From NCBI RefSeq assembly GCF_016865255.1, contig NZ_CP033381.1, positions 992,001 through 1,056,000 on the forward strand: a DNA stretch of 64,000 bases. The letters run 5' to 3'. The first letter of the stretch is position 1; each line of letters starts with the position of its first letter. This DNA comes from Methylomonas sp. LW13 (lineage in GTDB: Bacteria > Pseudomonadota > Gammaproteobacteria > Methylococcales > Methylomonadaceae). A program made the position numbers and the translations under genes. Shown piece by piece: positions 27,669 through 35,927 of the stretch. The notes beneath the pieces are model-generated. The model worked only from the letters and a program-made list of their open reading frames with translations. It was not told where the DNA came from and ran no database searches.

Positions 27669-28370
27669 ATGAAAATACGGGTTTTGATCGTGGTGCCGGC
27701 CCGCTCGGGTTCCAAAGGACTGATGGATAAAAACGTGAAATTGCTGGACGGGCGGCCCTTACTTGCCTGGACTGCCGAAAGCGTTGTCCGAGCGGCTGTT
27801 CCGGATAGCTTGGCGATTTTATCGACTGACTCTGAGCATTATGCGGTATTGGGGCGTAAAGAAGGGCTCTGCGTTCCGTTTCTTCGTCCTTCTGTTTATT
27901 CGGGAGATAGTGTCGCGGCTTTCTCGGTGGTTGAGCATGCTGCAGATTGGTTTATCGCTGTATATGGTTACCGGCCGGAATTAATGATGTGGTTGCAACC
28001 AACCTCGCCGTTTCGTTCTGCGGCTATAATTCGGGAGGCTGTTGCCATGGTCAGCGATAGGCAAGTTGATGCGGTAGTCGGCTGCAAGGAAATTCACCGC
28101 GATTTGACTACTTTGTTTCGCCTTGAGAGTGGTCATATGTTGCCCTTGGACAATCAAAAACCCACCCAGACGTCGCGTCAACAAAGCCAGCCATTGCTGA
28201 CACCGAATGGCGCGATGTACTTATGCAAGACCGATTATTTACTGGAGCACAAATCGTTTTACCCGCCAAAGACGGTGCCGCTGATCATGAATGCAATCCA
28301 AAGTCTGGATATTGACACCGAAGAAGATTGGGCCATCGCTGAGGCGTACATTAAACAAGGATTGGTATGA
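27669..28370 (+). CDS. legF: Legionaminic/sialic acid cytidylyltransferase
   Basis: 233 residues of the NeuA/CMP-NeuAc synthetase family: VVPARSGSKGLMDKNVKLL binding loop near the start, LQPTSPFRS, and a final DIDTEEDWAIAEAYI. It forms CMP-activated nonulosonic acid from CTP. The product is called legionaminic acid because the following genes are a legB-legC-legG-legI set and not a pseudaminic (pse) set; substrate choice cannot be read from this protein alone. ATGA overlap with legB. Confidence 0.8.
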   Translation: MKIRVLIVVPARSGSKGLMDKNVKLLDGRPLLAWTAESVVRAAVPDSLAILSTDSEHYAVLGRKEGLCVPFLRPSVYSGDSVAAFSVVEHAADWFIAVYGYRPELMMWLQPTSPFRSAAIIREAVAMVSDRQVDAVVGCKEIHRDLTTLFRLESGHMLPLDNQKPTQTSRQQSQPLLTPNGAMYLCKTDYLLEHKSFYPPKTVPLIMNAIQSLDIDTEEDWAIAEAYIKQGLV

Positions 28371-29347
28371 ACAAGGTTTTAGTCACCGGCGCCGACGGTT
28401 TTATCGGCTCGCATCTGGTGGAAATGCTTGCGGCGCGCGGCTTTCAGGTGCGTGCACTCACCCAATACAACTCTTTTAATAGTTGGGGTTGGCTGGAGGA
28501 GGCTGCCTGTAAAAATGAGATAGAGGTGATCTGCGGCGATGTCCGTGATCCGCAGTTTTGCCGGATTGCTTGTCGGGATATTGATGTTGTGTTTCATTTG
28601 GCGGCATTAATTGCCATCCCGTATTCCTACCAGGCGCCGGACAGCTATGTCGATACCAACATTCGCGGCACGCTGAACATCTGTCAGGCCGCTCGGGATA
28701 ATGGCGTTAAACGCCTAATTCATACCTCAACCAGTGAAGTGTACGGCACCGCACAATATGTGCCGATCGACGAGAAACATCCGTTGCAGCCGCAGTCTCC
28801 GTATAGTGCGTCGAAAATTGCCGCCGATGCGATGGCGATGAGTTTTTTCAATGCCTTCAATATGCCTGTCACCATTGCACGACCCTTCAATACCTATGGT
28901 CCCCGGCAATCGGCGCGCGCGGTGATTCCGACCATCATTACGCAAATTGCCGCCGGTAAAAAACAGATTCAACTGGGTGATGTCGCGCCGACGCGCGATT
29001 TTAATTATGTAGAAGACACTTGCCGGGGTTTTATCGCGTTGGCCGAGTCGGCGCAAGCCATCGGCGAGACGGTGAATATCGGCTCCAATTTCGAAATTTC
29101 TGTCGGCGAAACGCTGAATCTGATCAAAAGCATCATGGCCAGCGATGTCGAATTTTTGGTGGACGAGCAAAGGTTGCGGCCGGAGAAGTCCGAAGTGAAC
29201 CGCTTGTGGTGCGACAACACCAAGATCAAACAACTGACCGGTTTTGCCCCGCAAGTGACTTTGGAGGAGGGTTTGCGCCGCACCGTAGCCTGGTTTACCG
29301 AGCCGGATAATCTGAAACGATACAAAGCGGATATTTACAATGTTTGA
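28367..29347 (+). CDS. legB: NDP-sugar 4,6-dehydratase (LegB-like)
   Basis: 326 residues, extended SDR: GADGFIG NAD motif, FHLAALIAIPYSYQ, TSTSEVYGTAQ, catalytic YSASK, RPFNTYGPRQSAR. This pattern, including SEVYGTA and IAIPYSY, matches LegB-type GDP/UDP-GlcNAc 4,6-dehydratases. It starts the legionaminic route by making a 4-keto-6-deoxy sugar. Both ends overlap neighbours (legF by 4 bp, legC by 8 bp), so translation is tightly coupled. Confidence 0.85.
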   Translation: MNKVLVTGADGFIGSHLVEMLAARGFQVRALTQYNSFNSWGWLEEAACKNEIEVICGDVRDPQFCRIACRDIDVVFHLAALIAIPYSYQAPDSYVDTNIRGTLNICQAARDNGVKRLIHTSTSEVYGTAQYVPIDEKHPLQPQSPYSASKIAADAMAMSFFNAFNMPVTIARPFNTYGPRQSARAVIPTIITQIAAGKKQIQLGDVAPTRDFNYVEDTCRGFIALAESAQAIGETVNIGSNFEISVGETLNLIKSIMASDVEFLVDEQRLRPEKSEVNRLWCDNTKIKQLTGFAPQVTLEEGLRRTVAWFTEPDNLKRYKADIYNV

Positions 29348-30479
29348 CAGCTTTATCCGCTTGGTCCGGGAGATTTATCAAACCGAACAATTCATCCCTT
29401 TGCACGAACCGCGCTTCGCCGGTAACGAAAAACAGTATCTGCTGGATGTGATCGACAGTACCTTCGTGTCTAGTGTCGGCCCGTATGTCACCGAGTTCGA
29501 AAGCAAAATCGCTGCATACACCGGTGCCAAGCACGCGATAGCCACCGTCAACGGCACCGCGGCGCTGCACGTTGCCCTGTTGCTGGCCGGCGTTCAGCCC
29601 GGCGAAGAAGTGATTACTCAAGCGGTGACTTTTGTCGCCACCTGCAATGCGATTCATTACTGCGGTGCCGAGCCGGTGTTTGTTGATATTGATGCGGCGA
29701 CGCTAGGTTTGTCGCCGCTGGCCTTGGCGGAGTTTTTGGATCGATTCGGCGAACGCTGCGATGATGGCGTTTACAACAAAACCAGCGGCAAGCGCATCGC
29801 CGCCTGTTTGCCGATGCATACCTTCGGCCATCCTTGCGATCTGGCTGGGTTGATTCGAGTATGCGACGACTTCGGCATGCCGTTGGTGGAAGATGCCGCG
29901 GAAGCGTTGGGTAGCCGACTCAATGGCCAGCATTGCGGCACTTTCGGCAAACTTGGGGTGCTTAGCTTCAACGGTAACAAGATCATCACCACGGGCGGCG
30001 GCGGCATGATTTTGACCGACGACGAGGAACTGGCGCGTCGGGCCAAACACCTGACGACCACGGCTAAATTACCGCATGCCTGGAAATTCGAACATGACCA
30101 AATCGGTTACAACTACCGGATGCCGAATTTGAATGCCGCCCTGGGGCTGGCGCAACTCGAGCAATTGCCGAGATTTGTCGAACTTAAACGTGGATTGGCG
30201 CAACGTTATCTGGATTGGGCGCAAGCCAACGGTGCGCAAATCGTCGAAGAACCGGCTGGCGCTGATGCCAATTACTGGCTCAACGCTTTGTTGCTCGATG
30301 ACCATACGCAGCGCGACGCCTTTCTGGAATTGTGCAATACCCGCGGTGTGATGACTCGACCGCTATGGGAGTTGATGGCGGATTTGCCAATGTACCAACA
30401 TTGTCAACGGGATGACTTGCGGCAATCGCGCCAACTGGCTGAGCGATTGGTCAATGTGCCCAGTAGCGTGGTCGTATGA
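29340..30479 (+). CDS. legC: PLP-dependent sugar aminotransferase (LegC-like)
   Basis: 379 residues of the DegT/DnrJ/EryC1 aminotransferase family. VEDAAEALGS and SFNGNKIITTGGGGMI carry the PLP pocket, with the Schiff-base Lys in NGNK. The LegC-like N-terminus places an FIPLHEPRFAGNEKQYLLDVIDS block before the fold core. It should aminate C4 of the keto-sugar made by LegB. It overlaps legG by 4 bp. Confidence 0.85.
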   Translation: MFDSFIRLVREIYQTEQFIPLHEPRFAGNEKQYLLDVIDSTFVSSVGPYVTEFESKIAAYTGAKHAIATVNGTAALHVALLLAGVQPGEEVITQAVTFVATCNAIHYCGAEPVFVDIDAATLGLSPLALAEFLDRFGERCDDGVYNKTSGKRIAACLPMHTFGHPCDLAGLIRVCDDFGMPLVEDAAEALGSRLNGQHCGTFGKLGVLSFNGNKIITTGGGGMILTDDEELARRAKHLTTTAKLPHAWKFEHDQIGYNYRMPNLNAALGLAQLEQLPRFVELKRGLAQRYLDWAQANGAQIVEEPAGADANYWLNALLLDDHTQRDAFLELCNTRGVMTRPLWELMADLPMYQHCQRDDLRQSRQLAERLVNVPSSVVV

Positions 30480-31657
30480 CGACTGGGGCGCCACGTAAAA
30501 TCTGTGTCGTGACCGGTTCCCGAGCCGAATACGGCCTGCTGTATTGGCTACTGCAGGAAATTCAAGCGGACCCGGACCTAGACTTACAGTTAGTCGTGAC
30601 CGGCATGCACTTGTCGCCGGAGTTCGGTTTGACCTGGCGGCAAATTGCTGCCGATGGTTTTACGATCAATCGCAAGGTGGAAATGTTGTTGTCGTCGGAT
30701 ACGCCGGTCGGCATCAGTAAGGCCATGGGTTTGGGCTTGATCGGTTTCGCCGATGCCTTACACGATTTACAACCGGACATCGTCGTGGTGCTGGGTGATC
30801 GCTTCGAAATATTCGCGGCGGCGCAGGCAGCAATGAACTTGCGCCTTCTCATCGCGCATATCCACGGCGGCGAACTGACCGAAGGCGCGGTGGATGATGC
30901 CATTCGTCATGCCATCAGCAAAATGGCCCATCTACATTTCACCTCAACCGAGGTTTACCGGCAGCGGGTGATTCAGCTCGGTGAGCAGCCTAATCGCGTG
31001 TTCAACGTCGGCGCACCGGGACTAGACAGCGTTTATAAGTTGCCATTGCTGGATAAAACTGAGCTGGAACAAGCGCTGGATTTCAAGTTTGGGACACGCA
31101 ACCTGATGGTCACCTTTCATCCGGTGACTTTGGAAGCGGCGACGGCGGCTGAGCAGTTTGCCGAGTTGTTGCGGGCTTTGGATGAGTTTGACGATGTGCA
31201 TATCATATTCACCCATGCCAATGCCGATGCCGACGGCCGGGTTATCGCCAGCATGATAGAGGAGTATCGACGACGCCATTCCCGCCGAGTAAGTAGCTAT
31301 GTTTCCCTGGGTTCTCTGCGTTATTTGTCGACCCTGAAGTTGGTCGATGCGGTAGTCGGCAATTCGTCCAGCGGTATCATAGAAGCGCCGGCTTTTCGTA
31401 TCGCTACTGTCAATATCGGTGATCGCCAGCGGGGACGGATCTGTGCCGGTAGCGTAATCCACTGCGCGCCGCAAACCGATGCGATCCGCGCCGCCCTGCT
31501 AAAAATATTTTCCGGCGAATTTGCGAATACCTTGGCGCGTGTCGAAAATCCCTACGGTCAGGGCGGGGCTTCGGCGAAGATTAAAGAGCTTCTGAAACAC
31601 GCGCCTGTGGATGGGCTGCTGAAGAAGCGTTTTTTCGATTTAGAGGTGCTTGAATGA
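30476..31657 (+). CDS. legG: Hydrolysing NDP-sugar 2-epimerase (LegG/NeuC-like)
   Basis: 393 residues of the UDP-GlcNAc 2-epimerase family, hydrolysing branch: VVTGSRAEYGLLYWLL at the start, VVLGDRFEIFAAA, HIHGGELTEGAVDDAIRHA and GNSSSGIIEAP. In the legionaminic route it inverts C2 and removes the nucleotide to give 2,4-diacetamido-2,4,6-trideoxymannose. It starts and ends in ATGA overlaps. Confidence 0.85.
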   Translation: MTTGAPRKICVVTGSRAEYGLLYWLLQEIQADPDLDLQLVVTGMHLSPEFGLTWRQIAADGFTINRKVEMLLSSDTPVGISKAMGLGLIGFADALHDLQPDIVVVLGDRFEIFAAAQAAMNLRLLIAHIHGGELTEGAVDDAIRHAISKMAHLHFTSTEVYRQRVIQLGEQPNRVFNVGAPGLDSVYKLPLLDKTELEQALDFKFGTRNLMVTFHPVTLEAATAAEQFAELLRALDEFDDVHIIFTHANADADGRVIASMIEEYRRRHSRRVSSYVSLGSLRYLSTLKLVDAVVGNSSSGIIEAPAFRIATVNIGDRQRGRICAGSVIHCAPQTDAIRAALLKIFSGEFANTLARVENPYGQGGASAKIKELLKHAPVDGLLKKRFFDLEVLE

Positions 31658-32721
31658 GTGCGTTCATTATTGCCGAAGCGGGCGTCAACCATAACGGTAG
31701 TTTGCAAACCGCTATGCAATTGGTCGATGCTGCAGTCGCGGCGGGTGCCGATGCGGTGAAGTTCCAGACCTTTAAAGCCGAGAAACTGGTCACCCAGTCC
31801 GCTACGAAGGCTGAATATCAAAAACACACGACAGGTGCGGCCGAAAGCCAGTTGGATATGTTGCGCAAGCTGGAGCTGAAATACGAGTTTCATTTTCAGT
31901 TGCGTGATTATTGTCAGCGCCTAGGTATCGAGTTTCTTTCGACCGCATTTGATTTCGATAGTCTGGCGTTTTTGGTGGGCGAGCTAGGTCTATGCAGATT
32001 GAAAATTCCATCGGGTGAGATTACCAATGGACCGTTTTTACTGGCCCATGCCAAAACCGGCAAGGACATCATTGTCTCCACCGGCATGGCCACGCTAGGT
32101 GAGGTGGAAACCGCGCTGGGGGTTTTGGCGTTTGGCTTGTTGGGTGGGAAGCAACCGTCTCTGGCGGCATTTCAGCAAGCCTACAGTTCGGAAGCGGGGC
32201 AAGCGGTTTTACAGGAAAAAGTCACCTTACTGCATTGCACCAGCGAATATCCGACGCCGATGGCGGACGTGAATTTGCGGGCGATGGATGTGTTGCAGCA
32301 GGCTTTTCGCCTGCCGGTCGGTTATTCGGATCACACCGAAGGGCTGGTCGTGCCGATCGCCGCCGTGGCGCGGGGCGCGGTATTGATAGAAAAACATTTC
32401 ACCTTGGACCGAAGTCAAAAAGGCCCTGATCACCAAGTGTCACTGGAACCGGCTGAATTAAAGCAAATGGTGCAGGATATTCGCGCCGTCGAACAGGCAC
32501 TTGGCCGTCCCGGCAAGATGCCGCAAGCGGTGGAATTGCAAAATCGCACGGTCGCCCGCAAAAGTTTGGTGGCGAATAGTTTGATAGCAGTGGGTGAAAC
32601 TTTTAGCGCCGAAAATTTGACGACCAAGCGGCCTGGAACCGGTCTGAGTCCGATGGAATATTGGCGATTGCTTGGTCAAACCAGTCATCGTTGTTATGAC
32701 GTGGATGACTTGATCGAATGA
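31654..32721 (+). CDS. legI: Legionaminic acid synthase (NeuB family)
   Basis: 355 residues: an N-terminal NeuB barrel (IIAEAGVNHNGSLQTA, DAVKFQTFKAE, KIPSGEITN, GYSDHT, EKHFTLDRSQKGPDH) and a C-terminal SAF/antifreeze-like domain (about 290-350, TTKRPGTGLSP). It condenses the 6-carbon precursor with phosphoenolpyruvate to give the nine-carbon acid. It sits between legG and the acetyltransferase with 4-bp overlaps on both sides. Confidence 0.9.
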   Translation: MSAFIIAEAGVNHNGSLQTAMQLVDAAVAAGADAVKFQTFKAEKLVTQSATKAEYQKHTTGAAESQLDMLRKLELKYEFHFQLRDYCQRLGIEFLSTAFDFDSLAFLVGELGLCRLKIPSGEITNGPFLLAHAKTGKDIIVSTGMATLGEVETALGVLAFGLLGGKQPSLAAFQQAYSSEAGQAVLQEKVTLLHCTSEYPTPMADVNLRAMDVLQQAFRLPVGYSDHTEGLVVPIAAVARGAVLIEKHFTLDRSQKGPDHQVSLEPAELKQMVQDIRAVEQALGRPGKMPQAVELQNRTVARKSLVANSLIAVGETFSAENLTTKRPGTGLSPMEYWRLLGQTSHRCYDVDDLIE

Positions 32722-33365
32722 GTAAGCCGGTCATTTTGCTGGGAAGCGGCGGACATGCGCGGGTGCTGCTCGACATGTTACGGCGGTTGGAGATTGAGAT
32801 ACTGGGCATAGCCGATCCTCACCGACTGCCCGGCAGCGAGCACTTCGGAGTGAGGGTACTGGGCGACGACTCGGCTATACGGGCTTATGCGGCGGATGGT
32901 ATCGCGTTAGTTAACGGCATTGGTTCTCTACCGCGCGATGCAGGCTTGCGCGAGACCTTGTATCAACGATGTGTGGCGCAAGGTTATCGGTTTCAAACAG
33001 TGGTCGATCCTCGCGCGTTTACAGCAAGCGATGTGCAACTGGCTGAGGGCGTACAGGTCATGGCGGGTGCCATTATTCAGGCAGGCACACAAATTGCTGA
33101 AAACTGCATCGTAAACAGCGGGGCGATTGTCGAGCACGATTGCCGGATCGGGCGGGATGTCCATATAGCGCCCGGCGCGGTCCTGAGTGGCGGAGTGGAA
33201 TTGGGCGATAAGGTGCACATTGGCACCGGCGCCACCATCATACAAGGCCTACGTATCGGTTCCGGCAGTGTGGTGGGCGCGGGCAGCGTGGTGACGCGCG
33301 ATGTCGGTTGCAAGCAGATTGTCTATCCGCCGCGTTCGCACATACAGGATTTGCAACAGGATTGA
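32718..33365 (+). CDS. NeuD/LegH-like sugar acetyltransferase
   Basis: 215 residues of the NeuD/PglD family: an N-terminal sugar-binding Rossmann fold (VILLGSGGHARVLLDML) and a left-handed beta-helix of hexapeptide repeats (about 100-205; VNSGAIVEHDCRIGRDVHIAPGA, including the catalytic His-Asp region). In a leg cluster it should N-acetylate the 4-amino sugar before LegG (LegH role); a later O-acetylation role is the alternative. Confidence 0.8.
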   Translation: MSKPVILLGSGGHARVLLDMLRRLEIEILGIADPHRLPGSEHFGVRVLGDDSAIRAYAADGIALVNGIGSLPRDAGLRETLYQRCVAQGYRFQTVVDPRAFTASDVQLAEGVQVMAGAIIQAGTQIAENCIVNSGAIVEHDCRIGRDVHIAPGAVLSGGVELGDKVHIGTGATIIQGLRIGSGSVVGAGSVVTRDVGCKQIVYPPRSHIQDLQQD

Positions 33366-33368
33366 TAA

Positions 33369-34421
33369 ATGAAACAGCATTGGCAGCAGGTATTGATTCG
33401 TCCGGAAGCGACGTTGCGAGCGACCATCGAGGTGATTGATCGCGCGGCATTGCAGATTGCTTTGGTCGTGGACGACCAAGAAAAACTGCTGGGTGTGGTG
33501 ACGGATGGCGATATTCGTCGCGCCTTGATTCGCGGCTTATCCCTGGAACATCCGGTTTTCGAGGTGATGAATAAGCGGCCGAAAGTTGCCGCTTTAAATG
33601 ACAGTAAGACCCAGTTGATTGCCATGATGGAGGGTCATCATCTCTACCAATTGCCGGTTGTCGATGAACAGGGCAGGGTGGTGCGGCTGGAGTCGTTGCA
33701 GGCGCTTTACAAGCAGCCGGCATTCCCCAATCCGGTATTTTTGATGGCGGGTGGATTCGGTACCCGTTTGCGTCCCTATACGGACGAATGCCCCAAGCCG
33801 CTGTTAGAAATCGGCGGCAAGCCCATTTTGGAAACCATCATCGAGAATTTCGTTAAGTCAGGGTTTCGACAGTTTTATATAGCCGTGCATTACCGAGCGC
33901 AGCAAATCAAAGACTACTTTGGAGATGGCGGACGTTGGGGAATTAAGATCGACTATATTGATGAGACCGAACCGATGGGGACTGCCGGCGCAATCGGTTT
34001 AATGCCGGACAATTTGCCGGATGTGCCGTTGATTGTGATGAATGGCGATATTCTGACCCAGATCGACTTTTCCAGATTGTTGGCCTATCACAACGAACAG
34101 CAAGCGATTGCTACCTTGTGTGTGCGCCAATACGAGTACCAAATTCCTTACGGTGTCGTGAGATTGGAGCAGCAAAGAGTGGTGGGGATTGAAGAAAAAC
34201 CCTTGCAAAGCTGCTTGGCCAACGCGGGAATTTATGTGCTGGATCACAGTTTGATTAATAGCATCTCAGCCCAGAAAAAGCTGGATATGCCGACCTTATT
34301 AAACCAGCAAGTGGCTGCAGGCGAGATAGTCTCTATGTTTCCGGTCAATGACTATTGGTTGGACATAGGACGCGAAGCCGATTTTCTAAGGGCACAGGGC
34401 GAATTCGCCAAGTATTTCTGA
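33369..34421 (+). CDS. ptmE: CBS-nucleotidyltransferase (PtmE-like)
   Basis: 350 residues: two CBS motifs (about 1-120; LGVVTDGDIRRALIRG and LPVVDEQGRVV) followed by a sugar nucleotidyltransferase (about 122-350; FLMAGGFGTRLRPYTDECPKPLLEI). In Campylobacter, PtmE has this architecture and is a guanylyltransferase that makes GDP-glucosamine for legionaminic acid. Its presence suggests the GDP-linked route. PtmF- and PtmA-like genes are not in the window. It is the last gene before flagellin, 4 bp after the acetyltransferase. Confidence 0.8.
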   Translation: MKQHWQQVLIRPEATLRATIEVIDRAALQIALVVDDQEKLLGVVTDGDIRRALIRGLSLEHPVFEVMNKRPKVAALNDSKTQLIAMMEGHHLYQLPVVDEQGRVVRLESLQALYKQPAFPNPVFLMAGGFGTRLRPYTDECPKPLLEIGGKPILETIIENFVKSGFRQFYIAVHYRAQQIKDYFGDGGRWGIKIDYIDETEPMGTAGAIGLMPDNLPDVPLIVMNGDILTQIDFSRLLAYHNEQQAIATLCVRQYEYQIPYGVVRLEQQRVVGIEEKPLQSCLANAGIYVLDHSLINSISAQKKLDMPTLLNQQVAAGEIVSMFPVNDYWLDIGREADFLRAQGEFAKYF

Positions 34422-34431
34422 ATGAGAGGGT

Positions 34432-34458
34432 TAAAGTTCTCCAAATTCGGGCCGATAC
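34432..34458 (+). promoter_or_regulatory. FliA (sigma-28) promoter of flagellin
   Basis: TAAAGTTC (34432-34439), 11 bases, then GCCGATAC (34451-34458): 7/8 plus 7/8 matches to the FliA consensus with perfect spacing, about 90 bp before the flagellin start. This is the strongest promoter match in the island. Confidence 0.85.
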
Positions 34459-34548
34459 ATCATTCGAGTTTGAAACAAATCTTTTTAATTCAACACAACA
34501 CAAAATCTTCGAAGCGCTGAACGTTCTCGAAATTTGGAGGGTAACATC

Positions 34549-35400
34549 ATGGCAATGGTAATCAACACAAACGTCAATTCGTTGAACAGTCAACGTTTTT
34601 TAAATAAAACCAACGATTCACTGGCGACATCAATGGAGCGTTTGTCTTCGGGTTTGCGGATTAACTCTGCAAAAGACGACGCGGCAGGTTTAGCCATCAG
34701 CGATAAAATGACATCGCAAATTCGCGGTATGACCGTAGCAGTGAGAAACGCCAACGACGGCATTTCGATGGCGCAAACAGCTGAATCCGGGATGGGAGCT
34801 ATTACCGATACATTGCAACGTATGCGTGACCTTGCGGTTCAAGCGGCCAACAGGGCTGCGGTGAGTGGTTCCGACCGGGACAAACTTCAAACCGAATTTA
34901 AACAACTGGGCCTTGAGATTAAAAGGATTATTCAGAATACCGAATTTAACGGTAAAAAAATCTTGAATGGCTCATTGGCGGGTGCTAACTTCCAAGTGGG
35001 TGCCAATACCACGACAGACAACCAAGTCTCTGTTACTGTTTCTAACTTGGAAAAAGTTAACAGTCTTAGTGCCTTGTTTGGCGCTGCGGGATATTCGATC
35101 GGCTCGGGTGCGGCTTCCGCCAAAGTGAGATCGGCAATTTCAGCTATTGATAGTGCGATCAAAAAGATCGATACTTTCAGGTCAACTTTGGGTGCTATTC
35201 AAAACAGGTTCACTACTACTGTAGCCAATCTGCAGTCTTCGATAGAAAACCAAAGCGCCGCCAGATCCCGTATCTTGGATGCCGATTTTGCCACAGAGAC
35301 ATCCAATTTGAGCAAAACGCAAATATTGCAACAAGCCGGTACAGCGATGCTGGCTCAGGCTAATCAGTCCGGTCAATCCGTGTTGAGTTTGCTAAGGTAG
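34549..35400 (+). CDS. fliC: Flagellin (copy 1)
   Basis: 283 residues, a short flagellin consisting of the conserved N-terminal ([43 protein letters not shown]) and C-terminal ([23 protein letters not shown] ... LLR) D0/D1 arms with little variable D2/D3 between. It is the filament subunit, exported by the flagellar apparatus and chaperoned by FliS. It is preceded by a strong Shine-Dalgarno (GGAGG) and a FliA promoter. The large glycosylation island upstream and the Maf protein downstream suggest it is glycosylated on Ser/Thr. The second copy at 38607 is very similar. Confidence 0.95.
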   Translation: MAMVINTNVNSLNSQRFLNKTNDSLATSMERLSSGLRINSAKDDAAGLAISDKMTSQIRGMTVAVRNANDGISMAQTAESGMGAITDTLQRMRDLAVQAANRAAVSGSDRDKLQTEFKQLGLEIKRIIQNTEFNGKKILNGSLAGANFQVGANTTTDNQVSVTVSNLEKVNSLSALFGAAGYSIGSGAASAKVRSAISAIDSAIKKIDTFRSTLGAIQNRFTTTVANLQSSIENQSAARSRILDADFATETSNLSKTQILQQAGTAMLAQANQSGQSVLSLLR

Positions 35401-35408
35401 TTTTGATT

Positions 35409-35437
35409 GGGGGGTTGCGGACCGTAACCTCCCGTTT
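35409..35437 (+). terminator. Terminator or attenuator after flagellin
   Basis: GGGGGGTTGCGG (35409-35420) pairs with CCGTAACCTCCC (35422-35433) through a stem of about ten pairs with two G-T pairs and a tight loop, followed by GTTT. It could limit readthrough from the flagellin promoter into flaG-fliD, giving more flagellin than cap protein. Confidence 0.55.
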
Positions 35438-35463
35438 AATACGAAAAGCATAAGGTGAATGTC

Positions 35464-35901
35464 ATGAACAGTGAGATTTCAAATGTGTTAAAGCTATCTC
35501 CCGTGACTGTTGCTAAAGCTGATAAGCAAACGGATGAAAAATCATTTGCGGGAGCCAGGGTCGAGGCTGACAAGCGTAACCCTGGTATTTCCGCGTTGCA
35601 AAATGACTCGACTGTGTCCTCTTCAGTTTCTAATCAAGATCAGGACAAACAGAATGAGGCCAAACCTTCTTTCGATTCGGTAAAAAAAGCGGCGGATAAA
35701 GGGAATTCGTTGCTCCAATCGGTTAACCGTAATCTCCAATTCAAAGTAGATGATTCAACCAAGGAATTAGTGGTGAAAGTCGTTGATAGTGAAACGGGTG
35801 ATGTCGTGCGGCAAATTCCGTCCGAAGAAATGCTGGCGTTTATCAGAAGAATGCAGGAGTTAGATGGCCAACAAGGCTCTATGATTCAGGATCGTGCTTA
35901 G
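35464..35901 (+). CDS. flaG: FlaG family protein
   Basis: 145 residues. The C-terminal ~65 residues match FlaG: NRNLQFKVDDSTKELVVKVVD and VVRQIPSEEMLAFIRRMQEL. The N-terminal part is polar and low in complexity. FlaG lies between flagellin and fliD in polar flagellar clusters and influences filament length. Start ATG 35464, with AAGGTG eight bases upstream; GTG 35455 is an alternative. Confidence 0.85.
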   Translation: MNSEISNVLKLSPVTVAKADKQTDEKSFAGARVEADKRNPGISALQNDSTVSSSVSNQDQDKQNEAKPSFDSVKKAADKGNSLLQSVNRNLQFKVDDSTKELVVKVVDSETGDVVRQIPSEEMLAFIRRMQELDGQQGSMIQDRA

Positions 35902-35927
35902 TAAGTTAGTCGGATGAGGAGAGTGTC

